DNA from: Catenulispora sp. EB89
GTDB lineage: Bacteria; Actinomycetota; Actinomycetes; Streptomycetales; Catenulisporaceae
Reading direction: 5' to 3'
NCBI RefSeq assembly: GCF_041261445.1
Contig: NZ_JBGCCU010000021.1
Location: forward strand, 124,001-188,000
DNA: 64,000 bases
Part shown: piece after piece, positions 16,353 through 25,068 of the stretch
Layout of the letters: each line of letters begins with the position of its first letter
How positions within the stretch are numbered: the first letter of the stretch is position 1
Position numbers and translations under genes: made by a program
Notes under the pieces: generated by a model
What the model was told of the DNA's origin: nothing
The model's input: only the letters and a program-made list of their open reading frames with translations
The model's database searches: none

Positions 16353-16656
16353 CCCCGCCGGAGGCGCCTGCTCTTGACTTTCAGGTGCCCACCAAACGCG
16401 GCCGCCAGCCGCCGACCTGACGTGTGCGCAGTGACTCGGACCGGTGCGCGGTCGTGTCCAGCATTACCCGCCGGCCGCCAGCGCAACCAGCCGGGCACCA
16501 CCGAACTGCGTCCCCCCGCGAGGTCACCAAACCTTAGGCGAAGCCGTAAAAAGCTCTTAAAACCCACCAACAAACCGCACCCACCACACCCCAGCCCACC
16601 CACACCCACACCCACACCCACACCCACACCCACACCCACACATCAAGCAGGAGCGC
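16353..16656 (-). repeat. Right outer arm of the inverted-repeat island
   Basis: Inverted counterpart of the left arm. It includes seven uninterrupted CCCACA hexamers (16599-16640; TGTGGG on the minus strand) against three in the left arm, so the hexamer number has changed by slippage since the arms diverged. It ends CATCAAGCAGGAGCGC. Confidence 0.82.
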
Positions 16657-16844
16657 CCCTTTAGTTCCCCGTCGCTCCCGCGACACATATACGTAACCTG
16701 ATTCGCTACCCGCGACCAACTTCGTCCCCTGACTCACTGGCTATGCTGGACCGCGCCGAGAACGACCGTAAGTGCGGGTTGCGCGTCTTGCCTCCTACAC
16801 CCGGATTCGCCGGGCGCGGCCTGCTCGAGCTTGAGGGGACTCGT

Positions 16845-17972
16845 ATGGCGTCCGAGCTGGTGGGTCGGGTTTTGATCGTCGGGGCGGGGATCGCGGGGAT
16901 GGCGGCGGCGATCTCGTTGCGGCGGGTGGGGGCCGAGGTCGACCTGGTCGATGTCGATCCGGAGTGGAAGGTCAGCGGGGCCGGGTTGACCATTACCGGG
17001 CCGACGTTGCGGGCGTTTCGGCAGCTCGGTGTTTACGACGAGGTCGCCGCGCAGGGCTATGTCGGGGAGGGCATCCGGGTCTGTGGCGTCGACGGGGAGC
17101 CGTTGCGCGACGTCCCCACGGCGATGCCGCCCGGCTCCGGGGTGTGCGGCTCCGGCGGGATTGCGCGGCCGGTGTTGCACGGCATCCTGTCCGCGCGCGT
17201 GCTCGCCGCCGGGGTCAAGCCGCGCCTCGGGGTCGGCGTCGGGCGTCTCGACCAGGACGCGGAGGGGGTCGACGTCGCCTTCGACGACGGCTCCGCCGGC
17301 CGCTACGCCATGGTCGTCGGGGCCGACGGCATTGGTTCGCGCACCCGCGCGCAGATCCTGCCCGACGCGCCCGGGCCCGTGTACACCGGGCAGAGCGTGT
17401 TCCGCATCATCGTGCCGCGGCCGTCGTGGGTGCATCAGCGCCACTACTTCCTCGGTGGGGTCGCGAAGGTCGGGTGGACTCCGATCTCGGACACGCAGAT
17501 GTACCTGTTCGCGGTCGAGCGGACGCCGCGCCGGATGCGCGAGCCTTCTGAGCTGCGGCGCGGCCTGGTCGATCTGCTCACGCCCTACGGCGGCCACGTG
17601 CGGCGGATCCGGGAGTCGATCGACGAGGCCACCGCGATCGTCTACCGGCCGCTGGAGTCCTTCCATCTGCCCAGCCCCTGGCACGTCGGCCGGGTCATCG
17701 TCATCGGCGACGCCGCGCATCCCACCACGCCGCAGCTGGCCTCCGGGGCCGGGATGGCGGTGGAGGACGCGCTGGTGCTCGGCGAGGAGGTCGGCGCGCG
17801 CGGCAGTGTCGCCGAGGTCTTCGCGGCGTTCACCGCGCGGCGCGGCGAGCGGTGCCGGTTCGTCGTCGAGAGCTCGATCGAGATCGGGCGGCTGGAGCAG
17901 GAGCAGGCGCCGCCGCAGGAGCAGACGGCGGTCGTGGAGCGCGCGCTCGCCAAACTCGTCGAGCCCATCTGA
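16845..17972 (+). CDS. FAD-dependent aromatic monooxygenase
   Basis: A 375-aa group A flavoprotein monooxygenase. The N-terminal Rossmann motif GAGIAGMAAAISLRRVGAEV is at ~12-31, DG (VVGADGIGSRTR) near 155, and the FAD-ribityl motif GDAAHPTTPQLASGAGMAVEDA near 290. GAGGGGAC precedes ATG 16845; upstream ATGs lack a ribosome-binding site. It would hydroxylate an aromatic or polyketide substrate with NAD(P)H. It is the first gene after the repeat island and may be the left edge of the type III PKS cluster, or a bystander. Confidence 0.85.
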   Translation: MASELVGRVLIVGAGIAGMAAAISLRRVGAEVDLVDVDPEWKVSGAGLTITGPTLRAFRQLGVYDEVAAQGYVGEGIRVCGVDGEPLRDVPTAMPPGSGVCGSGGIARPVLHGILSARVLAAGVKPRLGVGVGRLDQDAEGVDVAFDDGSAGRYAMVVGADGIGSRTRAQILPDAPGPVYTGQSVFRIIVPRPSWVHQRHYFLGGVAKVGWTPISDTQMYLFAVERTPRRMREPSELRRGLVDLLTPYGGHVRRIRESIDEATAIVYRPLESFHLPSPWHVGRVIVIGDAAHPTTPQLASGAGMAVEDALVLGEEVGARGSVAEVFAAFTARRGERCRFVVESSIEIGRLEQEQAPPQEQTAVVERALAKLVEPI

Positions 17973-17988
17973 GGCGTGCCGGCCTCAG
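17969..17988 (+). terminator. Small hairpin after the FAD monooxygenase
   Basis: CTGAGGC pairs with GCCTCAG across a 6-nt loop and overlaps the stop codon. It is a weak 7-bp stem without a T-run. Confidence 0.35.
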
Positions 17989-18134
17989 CGGACTGACTCA
18001 GGGCTATGACATGTCCCGTGTGTCAGGGGGAGAGTTAAGGGAATTTTGAGCAGTCGTTCCTAGATTCGAACCGGCGCCGACCGTGTTCGGAGTGTGACGG
18101 GCGGCGATGAGAACGACGAGAATCGGGAGGCTCG

Positions 18135-20453
18135 ATGTCGACCGGCGCGTCAGCTGTCGGCCCCTCGCATCCGGTGCGGATCCGCGCGTTGGGCCCCATC
18201 GAGGCGACCGTCGCCGACCGCCCGGTGGACCTCGGGGCGCCCAAACAGCGGGCGCTGGCCGCGCTGCTCGTGAGCCGCGTCGGCCAGCCGGTGGCGGTGG
18301 ACCTGATCCTGGACACGCTGTGGGCCGACCACCCGCCGGCCTCGCCGATGGCCTCGCTCCAGGCGTACGTCGCCAACCTGCGGCGCCTTCTGGAGCCGGA
18401 CCGCCCGCCGCGCGCGCCCGCCACCGTCCTGCGCACCTCGCCCCGCGGCTACCTGCTCGACGGCGGCGTCGTCGACGTCGACGTCAGCCGCTTCACCGAG
18501 CACGCCACGGCCGGCTGGCAGGCCTGGGACCGCGACGACCCGCGGCGCGCGCTGCGCGAGTTCGAGGCCGCGCTGGCCCTGTGGCGCGGCCAGGCGTACG
18601 AGGACGTGGCCGGCGCGCTCGGCGTCGCACCGGACGTGGCACGCCTCGAAGAGCTCCAGCTGGCGGTCTTCGAGATGCGCTGCGCGGCGCTGCTGGCGGT
18701 CGGAGCGCACGCGCGCGCCGTGGCCGAACTGGGCGCTTTCATGAAGGCGCATCCCCTGCGCGAGTACGGATGCGAACTCCTGAGCCGCGCGCTGTACCGC
18801 TCGGGACGCCAGGCTGAAGCGCTCGACGTGCTGCGGGCCATCGAGGTCCAGCTCACCGAGGAACTGGGCCTGGACCCCAGCCCGAACCTGCAACAGCTCA
18901 AGGTCGAGATCCTGAATCAGGCCCCGACATTGGACCGGCGCCCTACCGCCGCCGAGCCGATCCCGTCGACGTCGACGGCGCTGCTGACGCCGTCGCCGCC
19001 GCCGTCGCTGGTGCCGTCGGCGCAAACGCTTACGACACAGCCTCCTGCGATACCCGATCCCGCCGAGACCGTGCCCGAGCGGCCTTTCGCCGAGCATCCT
19101 CCACAGCCCACACCCGAAACAGACCCCGACGGCGACGTCTTCGTCGGCCGCGAACCGCTCCTCGCGCAACTCACCGAAGCCCTGGCCGCAGCCCGCGCCG
19201 GCCGCGGCCGGGTCGCGGCGGTGTCCGGCGAGCCGGCGGTCGGGAAAACCCGGCTGCTGAATCGTTTCGCCGACCTCGCCGACCTCGCCGGCGTCCCGGT
19301 CCTCTGGGGCACCTGCCCCGAGCACGTCACCGCGCCGCCGCTCTGGCCCTGGGAACAGGTCCTCCGCGCGACCGCCGACGCCCTCCCGCAACGCCCGGTA
19401 CCCGCGCTCGTCGGCGAACTGATCGACGGGCCGGACCAGAGCGACGGCGTGGAGGTCGCAGCCACCGCGACCCTCCGCAGCTTCGAAGCGATCGTCCACT
19501 ATCTGACCGGCGCCACCCGCACCGAACCGCTGGTGGTGGTGCTCGACAACCTCCACCGCGCCGACGCCTGCTCACTGCGGCTGCTTGCGCACCTCGCCGA
19601 GTCGGTGGCCGCGAGCCGGCTGCTGCTGGTCGTGTCCTACCGCTCCGACGAGGCGCCGGTGCTGGCCGAGACCCTGGCGGCGCTGGCCCGCCGCGAGACC
19701 ACCCGCATCGCCGTGGCCGGTCTGACCGCCCGGGACGCGCAGCGTATGGCCGGCGCGATCCTGCGGCGGGGCATCAGCGAGCGCGCCGCCGAGGTGTTGT
19801 GTGCCCGGACCGACGGCAACCCGTTCTTCCTGCGCGAGTTCATCAAAGCCCTGACCACCGAGCACGCCCTCGAAGATCCCGGTGCGGTGCCGGTGCCGAC
19901 CTCGGTCCGGGAGGTCGTGCTGCGACGCGTGGCGCAACTGCCGCATCCGGTGGGGGAGGCGCTGTCCGTGGCGGCCGTGGTCGGCCGGCACTTCGAGATC
20001 GAGGTCGTGGCCGGGGTGCTGGGCATCGAGATCGACGCCGCGCTGGAGCTCCTGGACGCGGCGGTCGCGGCCGGCGTGGTCGTGGAGGACCGGACGCGCC
20101 TGGGCTGGTTCCGCTTCGCGCACGCCCTGGTCGCCGAGGTGCTCTGCGAGACCACCGGCCACCTGCGGCGGGCTCGGCTGCACCGGCGGATCGGCGCGAT
20201 GGCCGACCACCTGCCGGCGCCCAACCTGCCGGCGCCCGATCCGCCGACACCCAATCCGCCGACACCCAATCCGCCAGCGCTCAACCCGTCGGCGCCCAAT
20301 CCGCCGACGGTCCGCTGGCCGCATCCCCGCGTGCACCCCTCCGAACCGCTGCACCCCGTCGCGCAGCTCCCCCAGGACCCCGCCGCCGCGCCGAACCCCG
20401 GGTGCCGCCCGCGGCGCGCGGCGGCGATCACCGCAATTGCCCGCGCCCGATGA
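18135..20453 (+). CDS. SARP-AAA (AfsR-like) transcriptional regulator, shortened C-terminus
   Basis: A 772-aa regulator from ATG 18135 (GGGAGG upstream). Residues ~10-105 are the OmpR-type winged helix (LGAPKQRALAALLVSRVGQP), ~110-260 the bacterial transcriptional activation domain, then a Pro/Thr/Ser linker. From ~335 comes an AAA/NB-ARC-type ATPase (VFVGREPLLAQLTEAL, Walker A SGEPAVGKTRLL, Walker B LVVVLDNLHRAD). Relatives usually continue into several hundred residues of TPR repeats. This one stops after HRRIGAMADHLP in six 15-bp repeats encoding P-N-P-P-T-like pentapeptides and a short basic tail, so it is probably truncated or frame-shifted. It likely regulates the cluster. Confidence 0.82.
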   Translation: MSTGASAVGPSHPVRIRALGPIEATVADRPVDLGAPKQRALAALLVSRVGQPVAVDLILDTLWADHPPASPMASLQAYVANLRRLLEPDRPPRAPATVLRTSPRGYLLDGGVVDVDVSRFTEHATAGWQAWDRDDPRRALREFEAALALWRGQAYEDVAGALGVAPDVARLEELQLAVFEMRCAALLAVGAHARAVAELGAFMKAHPLREYGCELLSRALYRSGRQAEALDVLRAIEVQLTEELGLDPSPNLQQLKVEILNQAPTLDRRPTAAEPIPSTSTALLTPSPPPSLVPSAQTLTTQPPAIPDPAETVPERPFAEHPPQPTPETDPDGDVFVGREPLLAQLTEALAAARAGRGRVAAVSGEPAVGKTRLLNRFADLADLAGVPVLWGTCPEHVTAPPLWPWEQVLRATADALPQRPVPALVGELIDGPDQSDGVEVAATATLRSFEAIVHYLTGATRTEPLVVVLDNLHRADACSLRLLAHLAESVAASRLLLVVSYRSDEAPVLAETLAALARRETTRIAVAGLTARDAQRMAGAILRRGISERAAEVLCARTDGNPFFLREFIKALTTEHALEDPGAVPVPTSVREVVLRRVAQLPHPVGEALSVAAVVGRHFEIEVVAGVLGIEIDAALELLDAAVAAGVVVEDRTRLGWFRFAHALVAEVLCETTGHLRRARLHRRIGAMADHLPAPNLPAPDPPTPNPPTPNPPALNPSAPNPPTVRWPHPRVHPSEPLHPVAQLPQDPAAAPNPGCRPRRAAAITAIARAR
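20212..20301 (+). repeat. 15-bp minisatellite inside the SARP-AAA gene
   Basis: Six 15-bp units of the type CCGCCGACACCCAAT encode P/L-P-x-P-N/D pentapeptides at the C-terminus of the regulator. The two central units are identical. Confidence 0.8.
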
Positions 20454-20488
20454 CGTCTCCCCACGACTGATCGAAGGAAGTGAGTACG

Positions 20489-21712
20489 GTGACGGCCCAG
20501 AACACTTCACCCACATCCACCGACATCCCGTTCCTGAACGTCCTGGACCCCGACTTCGACTTCGGCTCGCCGCAGGCGATGGCGGCCCAGGACCAGAGCT
20601 GGTACGCCGAGAGCCCGATCGGCCTTCTGGTCCTGCGTTACGCCGAGGCCCAGGAACTCCTGCGGGACCAGCGCCTGGACCACAACGGCCGCGGCTACAT
20701 GGAGCAGAGCGGCGTGGTCGCGGGCCCCATCTACGAGTGGTTCGTGCCGATGATCAACAACCACGACGGCGAGGACCACCGCCGGCTGCGCAACCTGGTC
20801 TCCAAGGCCTTCACCCCGCGCATGATCGAGCGCGTCCGGCCGTTCGTGCGCGCCGCGGCCGAGCGCATGGCCGACGCGATGGCCGGCGGCGAGGTGCACG
20901 AGTTCGTCGAGAGCTTCGCCGATCCGCTGCCGCTGGCCGTGATGTGCGAACTGCTCGGCGTGCCGACCGAGGACTACGACACCTTCAAGCTCTGGACCAG
21001 CGACATCGGCCTGGTCTTCAGCCTGGTGCACGGCGGCGACATCGTGGACCGGGTGGAGAAGAGCGTCCTGGGGCTCAACGAGTACGTCTCAGGCCTGATG
21101 GAGGAGAAGGCGAAGGACCCCGGCGACGACCTGATCTCCACCCTGGTCACCGCGCAGCGGACCGAGGGCCAGGTCAGCACCGAGGAGCTGCGCAACCTGC
21201 TGGTCACGCTGGTGTTCGCAGCGCACGACACCACCTGCCACCAGCTCTCCAACGCCATGGTGGTCTTCGCCGACCATCCCGAGCAGTGGAACCTGCTCGG
21301 CGAGCGCCCGGAGCTGGCGGCGCAGGCGGTCGAGGAGATCATCCGCTGGGTCCCCTCCACACCGATCATCTACCGCTGCGCGACCGAGGACTTCGAGTAT
21401 CAGGGCCTGGAGGTCGCCAAGGGCACGTTCCTGACGATGTGCGCGCAGACCGCCCAGCGCGACCCGCGCGTGTTCGCCACCGGCGCGACCTTCGACGTCA
21501 CCGCGACCGGACTGCCCTCCCCGCTGCTGTTCGGCGCGGGCCCGCACTACTGCCTCGGCGCCCCGCTGGCGCGCACCGAGATGGTCGAGGCGCTGGCCGC
21601 GCTCGCCCGGCGCCTGGGCCCGCCGTCGCTGGCGGGCTCGGTGAGCTGGCGGCCGCCGACCGGGATCCACGGCCCGAACGAGCTGCCGCTGCGTTTCGCC
21701 GCCCGGTCCTGA
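20489..21712 (+). CDS. Cytochrome P450
   Basis: A 407-aa bacterial class I P450. The I-helix oxygen motif AAHDTT is at 244-249, the K-helix ExxR at 283-286 (EIIR), and the haem loop FGAGPHYCLGAPLA with Cys355. The GTG at 20489 is preferred because GGAAG lies 8 nt upstream; a GTG at 20480 overlaps that site. It lies 36 bp after the SARP-AAA gene. A ferredoxin and reductase are not encoded nearby. Oxidation of the THN-type product, as P450-mel does in Streptomyces griseus, is a reasonable but unproven role. Confidence 0.88.
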   Translation: MTAQNTSPTSTDIPFLNVLDPDFDFGSPQAMAAQDQSWYAESPIGLLVLRYAEAQELLRDQRLDHNGRGYMEQSGVVAGPIYEWFVPMINNHDGEDHRRLRNLVSKAFTPRMIERVRPFVRAAAERMADAMAGGEVHEFVESFADPLPLAVMCELLGVPTEDYDTFKLWTSDIGLVFSLVHGGDIVDRVEKSVLGLNEYVSGLMEEKAKDPGDDLISTLVTAQRTEGQVSTEELRNLLVTLVFAAHDTTCHQLSNAMVVFADHPEQWNLLGERPELAAQAVEEIIRWVPSTPIIYRCATEDFEYQGLEVAKGTFLTMCAQTAQRDPRVFATGATFDVTATGLPSPLLFGAGPHYCLGAPLARTEMVEALAALARRLGPPSLAGSVSWRPPTGIHGPNELPLRFAARS

Positions 21713-21744
21713 ACAGATCGGCGGGCGCCGGGGCAGCGGTCGGG

Positions 21745-22290
21745 TCAGGACTCCCGCGGTACCTCGGGCACTGCCTCCCGCCGGCGCTTGCGCGGCGCCG
21801 CCGAGCGCGGCGGCTGAGCCCGCATGTGGTCGCGCACCCGGGGCATGATGTCGCCGAGCTGCTTCACGTCCTCGTCGGACAGCGGTTCGAACAGCAGCCG
21901 CCTGATGACCTCGACGTGCCCCGGCAGCACCCGGCCGACCAGGGCGGCGCCGGCCTCGGTGATCGACACCAGGGTGGCGCGCTCGTCGTCCAGGCTCGGG
22001 ACGCGGGTGATCAGGCCCGCCTGCTCCAGCAGGCCGGCCTGGTACGTCAGGCCGCTGCGGCTGTACACGACGCCGTCGGCGAGCTGCGTCATGGTCAGCG
22101 GGCCGTCCACGGTGGTCAGGCGCGCCAGCACCTCGAACTGCACGTAGCTGATGTCGCCCTCGGCCCGCAGCTGTCGTGCGACCTGGTGCTGGAGCACGCT
22201 GACGGCTTCCATCAGCGCGAAGTAGGCGCCGAGCTGCTGGGGTTCGAGGCCCTGAACGCCGTCCACGTCTGCCGGATCCGAGCCGTCCAT
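21745..22290 (-). CDS. MarR-family transcriptional regulator
   Basis: A 181-aa MarR protein. The winged helix is ISYVQFEVLARLTTVDGPLTMTQLADGVVYSRSGLTYQAGLLEQAGLI (~47-95) with the wing SLDDERATLVSIT. The tail is basic (PRSAAPRKRRRE). ATG 22290 has GAGGA almost adjacent. It is divergent from a quinone-oxidoreductase-like gene, with three 16-bp palindromes in between that are its probable operators. Confidence 0.85.
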   Translation of the reverse strand: MDGSDPADVDGVQGLEPQQLGAYFALMEAVSVLQHQVARQLRAEGDISYVQFEVLARLTTVDGPLTMTQLADGVVYSRSGLTYQAGLLEQAGLITRVPSLDDERATLVSITEAGAALVGRVLPGHVEVIRRLLFEPLSDEDVKQLGDIMPRVRDHMRAQPPRSAAPRKRRREAVPEVPRES

Positions 22291-22332
22291 TCCTCGAGCG
22301 TACAGGGAACCGGCGAGAAGGACAGCGGTTGT

Positions 22333-22396
22333 GCTTCGAAATCGAAGCAGCTACAGTGAAGCTTCAAGGTCGAAGCATCTGTTTCGATCTTGAAGC
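22333..22396. promoter_or_regulatory. Three MarR-type operators
   Basis: GCTTCGAAATCGAAGC (22333-22348), GCTTCAAGGTCGAAGC (22361-22376) and GTTTCGATCTTGAAGC (22381-22396) share the palindromic pattern GCTTCRAnnTYGAAGC. The centres are 28 and 20 bp apart. They lie between the divergent MarR and MDR genes. Confidence 0.75.
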
Positions 22397-22432
22397 ATCT
22401 GAGCGACGAAGAACGCGAGAGAGAGGTTGATC

Positions 22433-23371
22433 ATGAAAGCGGTGCGCTTCCACTCCTACGGCGCCTCTGACGTCCTGGTCCACGAAGACGTGGACCGCCC
22501 GGCGGCCGGCCCGGGCCAGGTCGTGGTGAAGGTGGCGGGCGCCGCGTTCAACCCGGTCGACCTGCCGATCCGCGAGGGCTTCGTGACCGAGGCGTTCCCG
22601 ATCGTGCTGCCGCACATCCCGCTCTACGACCTGTCCGGGACCGTCGCCGAGATCGGCGCGGACGTCGCCGGCTGGAGCGTCGGGGACCCGGTCGTGGCCT
22701 GGCTGCCGATCCCGGCGCCCGGCGCGGCCGCCGAGTACGCCGTGGTCGAGGCCGACACCCTGGCCCCGGCCCCGAGCTCCGGCGAGCTGGCCGACGCCGC
22801 GGCGCTGCCGTCGGTGGCGCTGGTCGCGCTGCAGATCGTGGTCGAGCACGCGGCGCTCAAGCCCGGCCAGACCATCCTGGTCAACGGGGCCGGCGGCGCG
22901 GTCGGCGGCTACCTGGTCCAGCTGGCGGCGGCCGCCGGGGCCGTGGTCACCGCGACCGCGAGCCCGGAAAGCCGGCAGCGCGTCGAGTCCTACGGGGCCG
23001 ACCGGATCGTCGACTACACCGTCGAACCCGTCACCGAGGCGCTGGCCGGGGAGCAGTTCGACGTGGTGGTGAACGTCGTGGCCTCGGCCGGCGAGGCCGA
23101 GCTGGCACCGCTGGCCGAGCTGGTCGCCGACGGCGGGGTCTTCGCCACCATCGTGCCGCCCGGGCTGCGCAAGGAGATCGGGCGCGGCGTGCGGAACCTG
23201 GTCGTGTTCGGGCGCAGCGACGCCGCGCAGCTCGCCGAGCTGACCGCGCGCGTCGACGCCGGAGAGCTGAAGATCCACGTCGCCCAGCGCCGCCCCCTGA
23301 CCGAGCTGCGCGCCGTGCACGACGACGCCGCCGCCGGCCGGCTGCCCGGCCGCACCGTCCTCGTGCCCTGA
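22433..23371 (+). CDS. MDR-family NADP-dependent quinone oxidoreductase
   Basis: A 312-aa zinc-independent medium-chain dehydrogenase/reductase: MKAVRFHSYGASDVLVHEDV, GAAFNPVDLPIREG, and the cofactor motif VNGAGGAVGGYLVQLA at ~150. GAGAGAGAGG precedes ATG 22433. It would reduce quinones or enones with NADPH. Control by the divergent MarR suggests induction by a phenolic or quinone ligand, possibly the cluster product. Confidence 0.85.
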   Translation: MKAVRFHSYGASDVLVHEDVDRPAAGPGQVVVKVAGAAFNPVDLPIREGFVTEAFPIVLPHIPLYDLSGTVAEIGADVAGWSVGDPVVAWLPIPAPGAAAEYAVVEADTLAPAPSSGELADAAALPSVALVALQIVVEHAALKPGQTILVNGAGGAVGGYLVQLAAAAGAVVTATASPESRQRVESYGADRIVDYTVEPVTEALAGEQFDVVVNVVASAGEAELAPLAELVADGGVFATIVPPGLRKEIGRGVRNLVVFGRSDAAQLAELTARVDAGELKIHVAQRRPLTELRAVHDDAAAGRLPGRTVLVP

Positions 23372-23472
23372 CCCGCTCCGCCGGGCCGGCCGTACCGTGG
23401 CCGGCCCGGTTCTCCGTTCCGCCGATCGTCTGTCGTCAGTTCGCCGTCACGAGCCTGAGGAGAGTTCCCCCC

Positions 23473-24153
23473 ATGCATTCGACGTTGTCCTCCGAGGCGG
23501 TCGCCGCGACGCTGAGCCGGCTGCAGGCCGCCGAGGAGAAGCAGGACCTGGTGGCCGCCTTCAAGGCGGCCGGGGTCGACATGGCCGGAGAGTACCCGGT
23601 CGACCTGCCCGCCGACGAGCTGGCCGAGCGCACCAAAGACCTGATCATGTCGGTGAGCCAGGACGGCGGGCGCCTGCTTTACCTGCTCGCACGCTCGGCT
23701 CAGGCCCGCACCGTGGTCGAGTTCGGCACCTCCTTCGGTATATCGACGCTCTACCTGGCCAGCGCGGTCCGCGACAACGGCGGCGGCACCGTCATCACCA
23801 CCGAGCTGCAGGCCGACAAGGCGCTCGCCGCCGAGAAGAACTTCGCCGAGGCGGGCCTGGACGACCTGATCGAGCTGCGGCTCGGCGACGCCCGCGAGAC
23901 CCTGCGCGAGCTGCCCGGGCCGGTGGACCTGCTGCTCCTGGACGGCTGGCTGGACCTGCGGCTGCCGATCCTGGAGCTGGTCGCGCCGCGGCTGCGGCCC
24001 GGCGCGCTGGTGGTCGTGGACGACGTGGACCTGGAGATCGGCCGCGGCGTCTACCAGGAGTTCCTGGACCACGTGACCGATCCGGCCAACGGGTACTTCT
24101 CCGTGCGGCTCCCGGTCCACATGGGCGTCCAGGTGTGCCTCAAGCTCGGCTGA
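23473..24153 (+). CDS. Class I O-methyltransferase (COMT-like)
   Basis: A 226-aa SAM-dependent methyltransferase. Motif I VVEFGTSFGISTLYLA is at ~78-93, the acidic loop TTELQADKA follows, and DLLLLDGWLDLRLPIL and VVVDDVDLEIG are further conserved. It resembles small caffeoyl-CoA/catechol-type O-methyltransferases. GAGGAGAG lies upstream of ATG 23473. The SARP gene follows 16 bp later, so they are probably co-transcribed. Confidence 0.85.
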   Translation: MHSTLSSEAVAATLSRLQAAEEKQDLVAAFKAAGVDMAGEYPVDLPADELAERTKDLIMSVSQDGGRLLYLLARSAQARTVVEFGTSFGISTLYLASAVRDNGGGTVITTELQADKALAAEKNFAEAGLDDLIELRLGDARETLRELPGPVDLLLLDGWLDLRLPILELVAPRLRPGALVVVDDVDLEIGRGVYQEFLDHVTDPANGYFSVRLPVHMGVQVCLKLG

Positions 24154-24169
24154 GGCGCCTGACGAGCCG

Positions 24170-25018
24170 ATGGACATCAAGGTCCTGGGTCCGCTGTCGA
24201 TCCAGCACGGCGCCGCCGCGGCCACCCCGGTCGCCCAGAAGCCGGGCACCGCGCTGGCGCTGCTGCTGCTGAACGCGATGCGCGTGGTACCCGTGCCGGT
24301 GCTGATGGACGAGCTGTGGCGCGAGGCGCCGCCGAAGAGCGCACGCGCCGCGCTGCAGATCTACGTGCTCCAGCTCCGCAAGAAGCTGACCTGGGCCACC
24401 GGGCTCACCCTGGCCGAGGTGTCCGAGCACGTGCTGCAGACGGTGCACAACGGCTACCGCTTCGTCGTCGAGCAGGGCCAGCTGGACCTGCAGGTCTACC
24501 ACCGGCTCCAGCGCACGGGGATCAAGGCCATGGACGCCGGGGACTACCACTCGGCGGCCCGGGACTTCCGGCACGCCCTGAACCTGTGGCGCGGGCCCGC
24601 GGTCGCCGACGTGGAGCCGGGCACGCGGATCCGCGCCGAGGCGGCGGCGCTGGAACAGTCGCGGATGACGATGCTGGACTACCGCATCGAGCTGGATCTG
24701 CGCCTGGGGCTGCACCGCCAGATTCTCGGCGAGCTGGCGGTGCTGACCTCGCGCAACCGCTTCCACGAGAACCTGCACGCGCAGTTCGTCATCGCGCTGT
24801 ACCGGTCGGGCTACCGCATCCGCGCGCTGGAAGCGTTCCACCAGGTGCGGCACAACCTGCGCACCGAGTTCGGGCTGGAGCCCTCCGGCAAGCTCAAGAG
24901 GTTCCACCAGGCGGTGCTGACCCAGGATCCGGTGCTCGACGAGGCCGAAGTGGTGCCGCTGCCGCGGGGATCGGCAGCGGACCTGCTGGAGGCGCCGTCG
25001 CTGGCGAGCTCGTTCTGA
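24170..25018 (+). CDS. SARP-family regulator (stand-alone)
   Basis: A 282-aa pathway-specific activator: the OmpR-like winged helix begins MDIKVLGPLSIQHG, with RKKLTWATG; the BTAD has FRHALNLWRGPAVADVEPG and FHENLHAQFVIALYRSGYR. No ATPase domain follows. It lies 16 bp downstream of the O-methyltransferase. SARPs bind direct heptamer repeats and recruit RNA polymerase. It resembles the other SARPs at 32.5 and 33.3 kb. Confidence 0.88.
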   Translation: MDIKVLGPLSIQHGAAAATPVAQKPGTALALLLLNAMRVVPVPVLMDELWREAPPKSARAALQIYVLQLRKKLTWATGLTLAEVSEHVLQTVHNGYRFVVEQGQLDLQVYHRLQRTGIKAMDAGDYHSAARDFRHALNLWRGPAVADVEPGTRIRAEAAALEQSRMTMLDYRIELDLRLGLHRQILGELAVLTSRNRFHENLHAQFVIALYRSGYRIRALEAFHQVRHNLRTEFGLEPSGKLKRFHQAVLTQDPVLDEAEVVPLPRGSAADLLEAPSLASSF

Positions 25019-25026
25019 GCCGGATC

Positions 25027-25068
25027 AGGCTCTTGAGGCGGCCAGGCGGCCAGACAGATCAGGAGCCT
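25027..25068. terminator. Weak stem between convergent genes
   Basis: AGGCTCTTGA (25027-25036) and TCAGGAGCCT (25059-25068) can pair with one mismatch across a GC-rich spacer. It is located between the SARP stop and the acyltransferase stop. Confidence 0.35.

Larger units (their letters stand above)
15119..16844. repeat. Gene-free nested inverted-repeat island
   Basis: No credible gene occurs in this 1.7-kb interval. The segment 15135-16656 is organised as outer arms in inverted orientation (left ~15135-15410, right ~16353-16656). Inside them are two inverted hairpin units (15719-15800 and 16168-16250) and a central palindrome (~15809-15970). Shared outer-arm blocks include TTTTTACGGCTTCGCCTAAG and ACCGGTCCGAGTCACTGCGC with their complements. 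Two identical MITE-like insertions interrupt the hairpin units. Open frames in the region are short and largely forced by the repeats. Confidence 0.85.

Noticed and set aside
15141-16650. Possible CRISPR array or chromosome telomere because of repeats and TGTGGG runs
   Set aside because: Repeats are inverted and unequal, not regularly spaced. The sequence continues into normal genes on both sides, so it is not a chromosome end.
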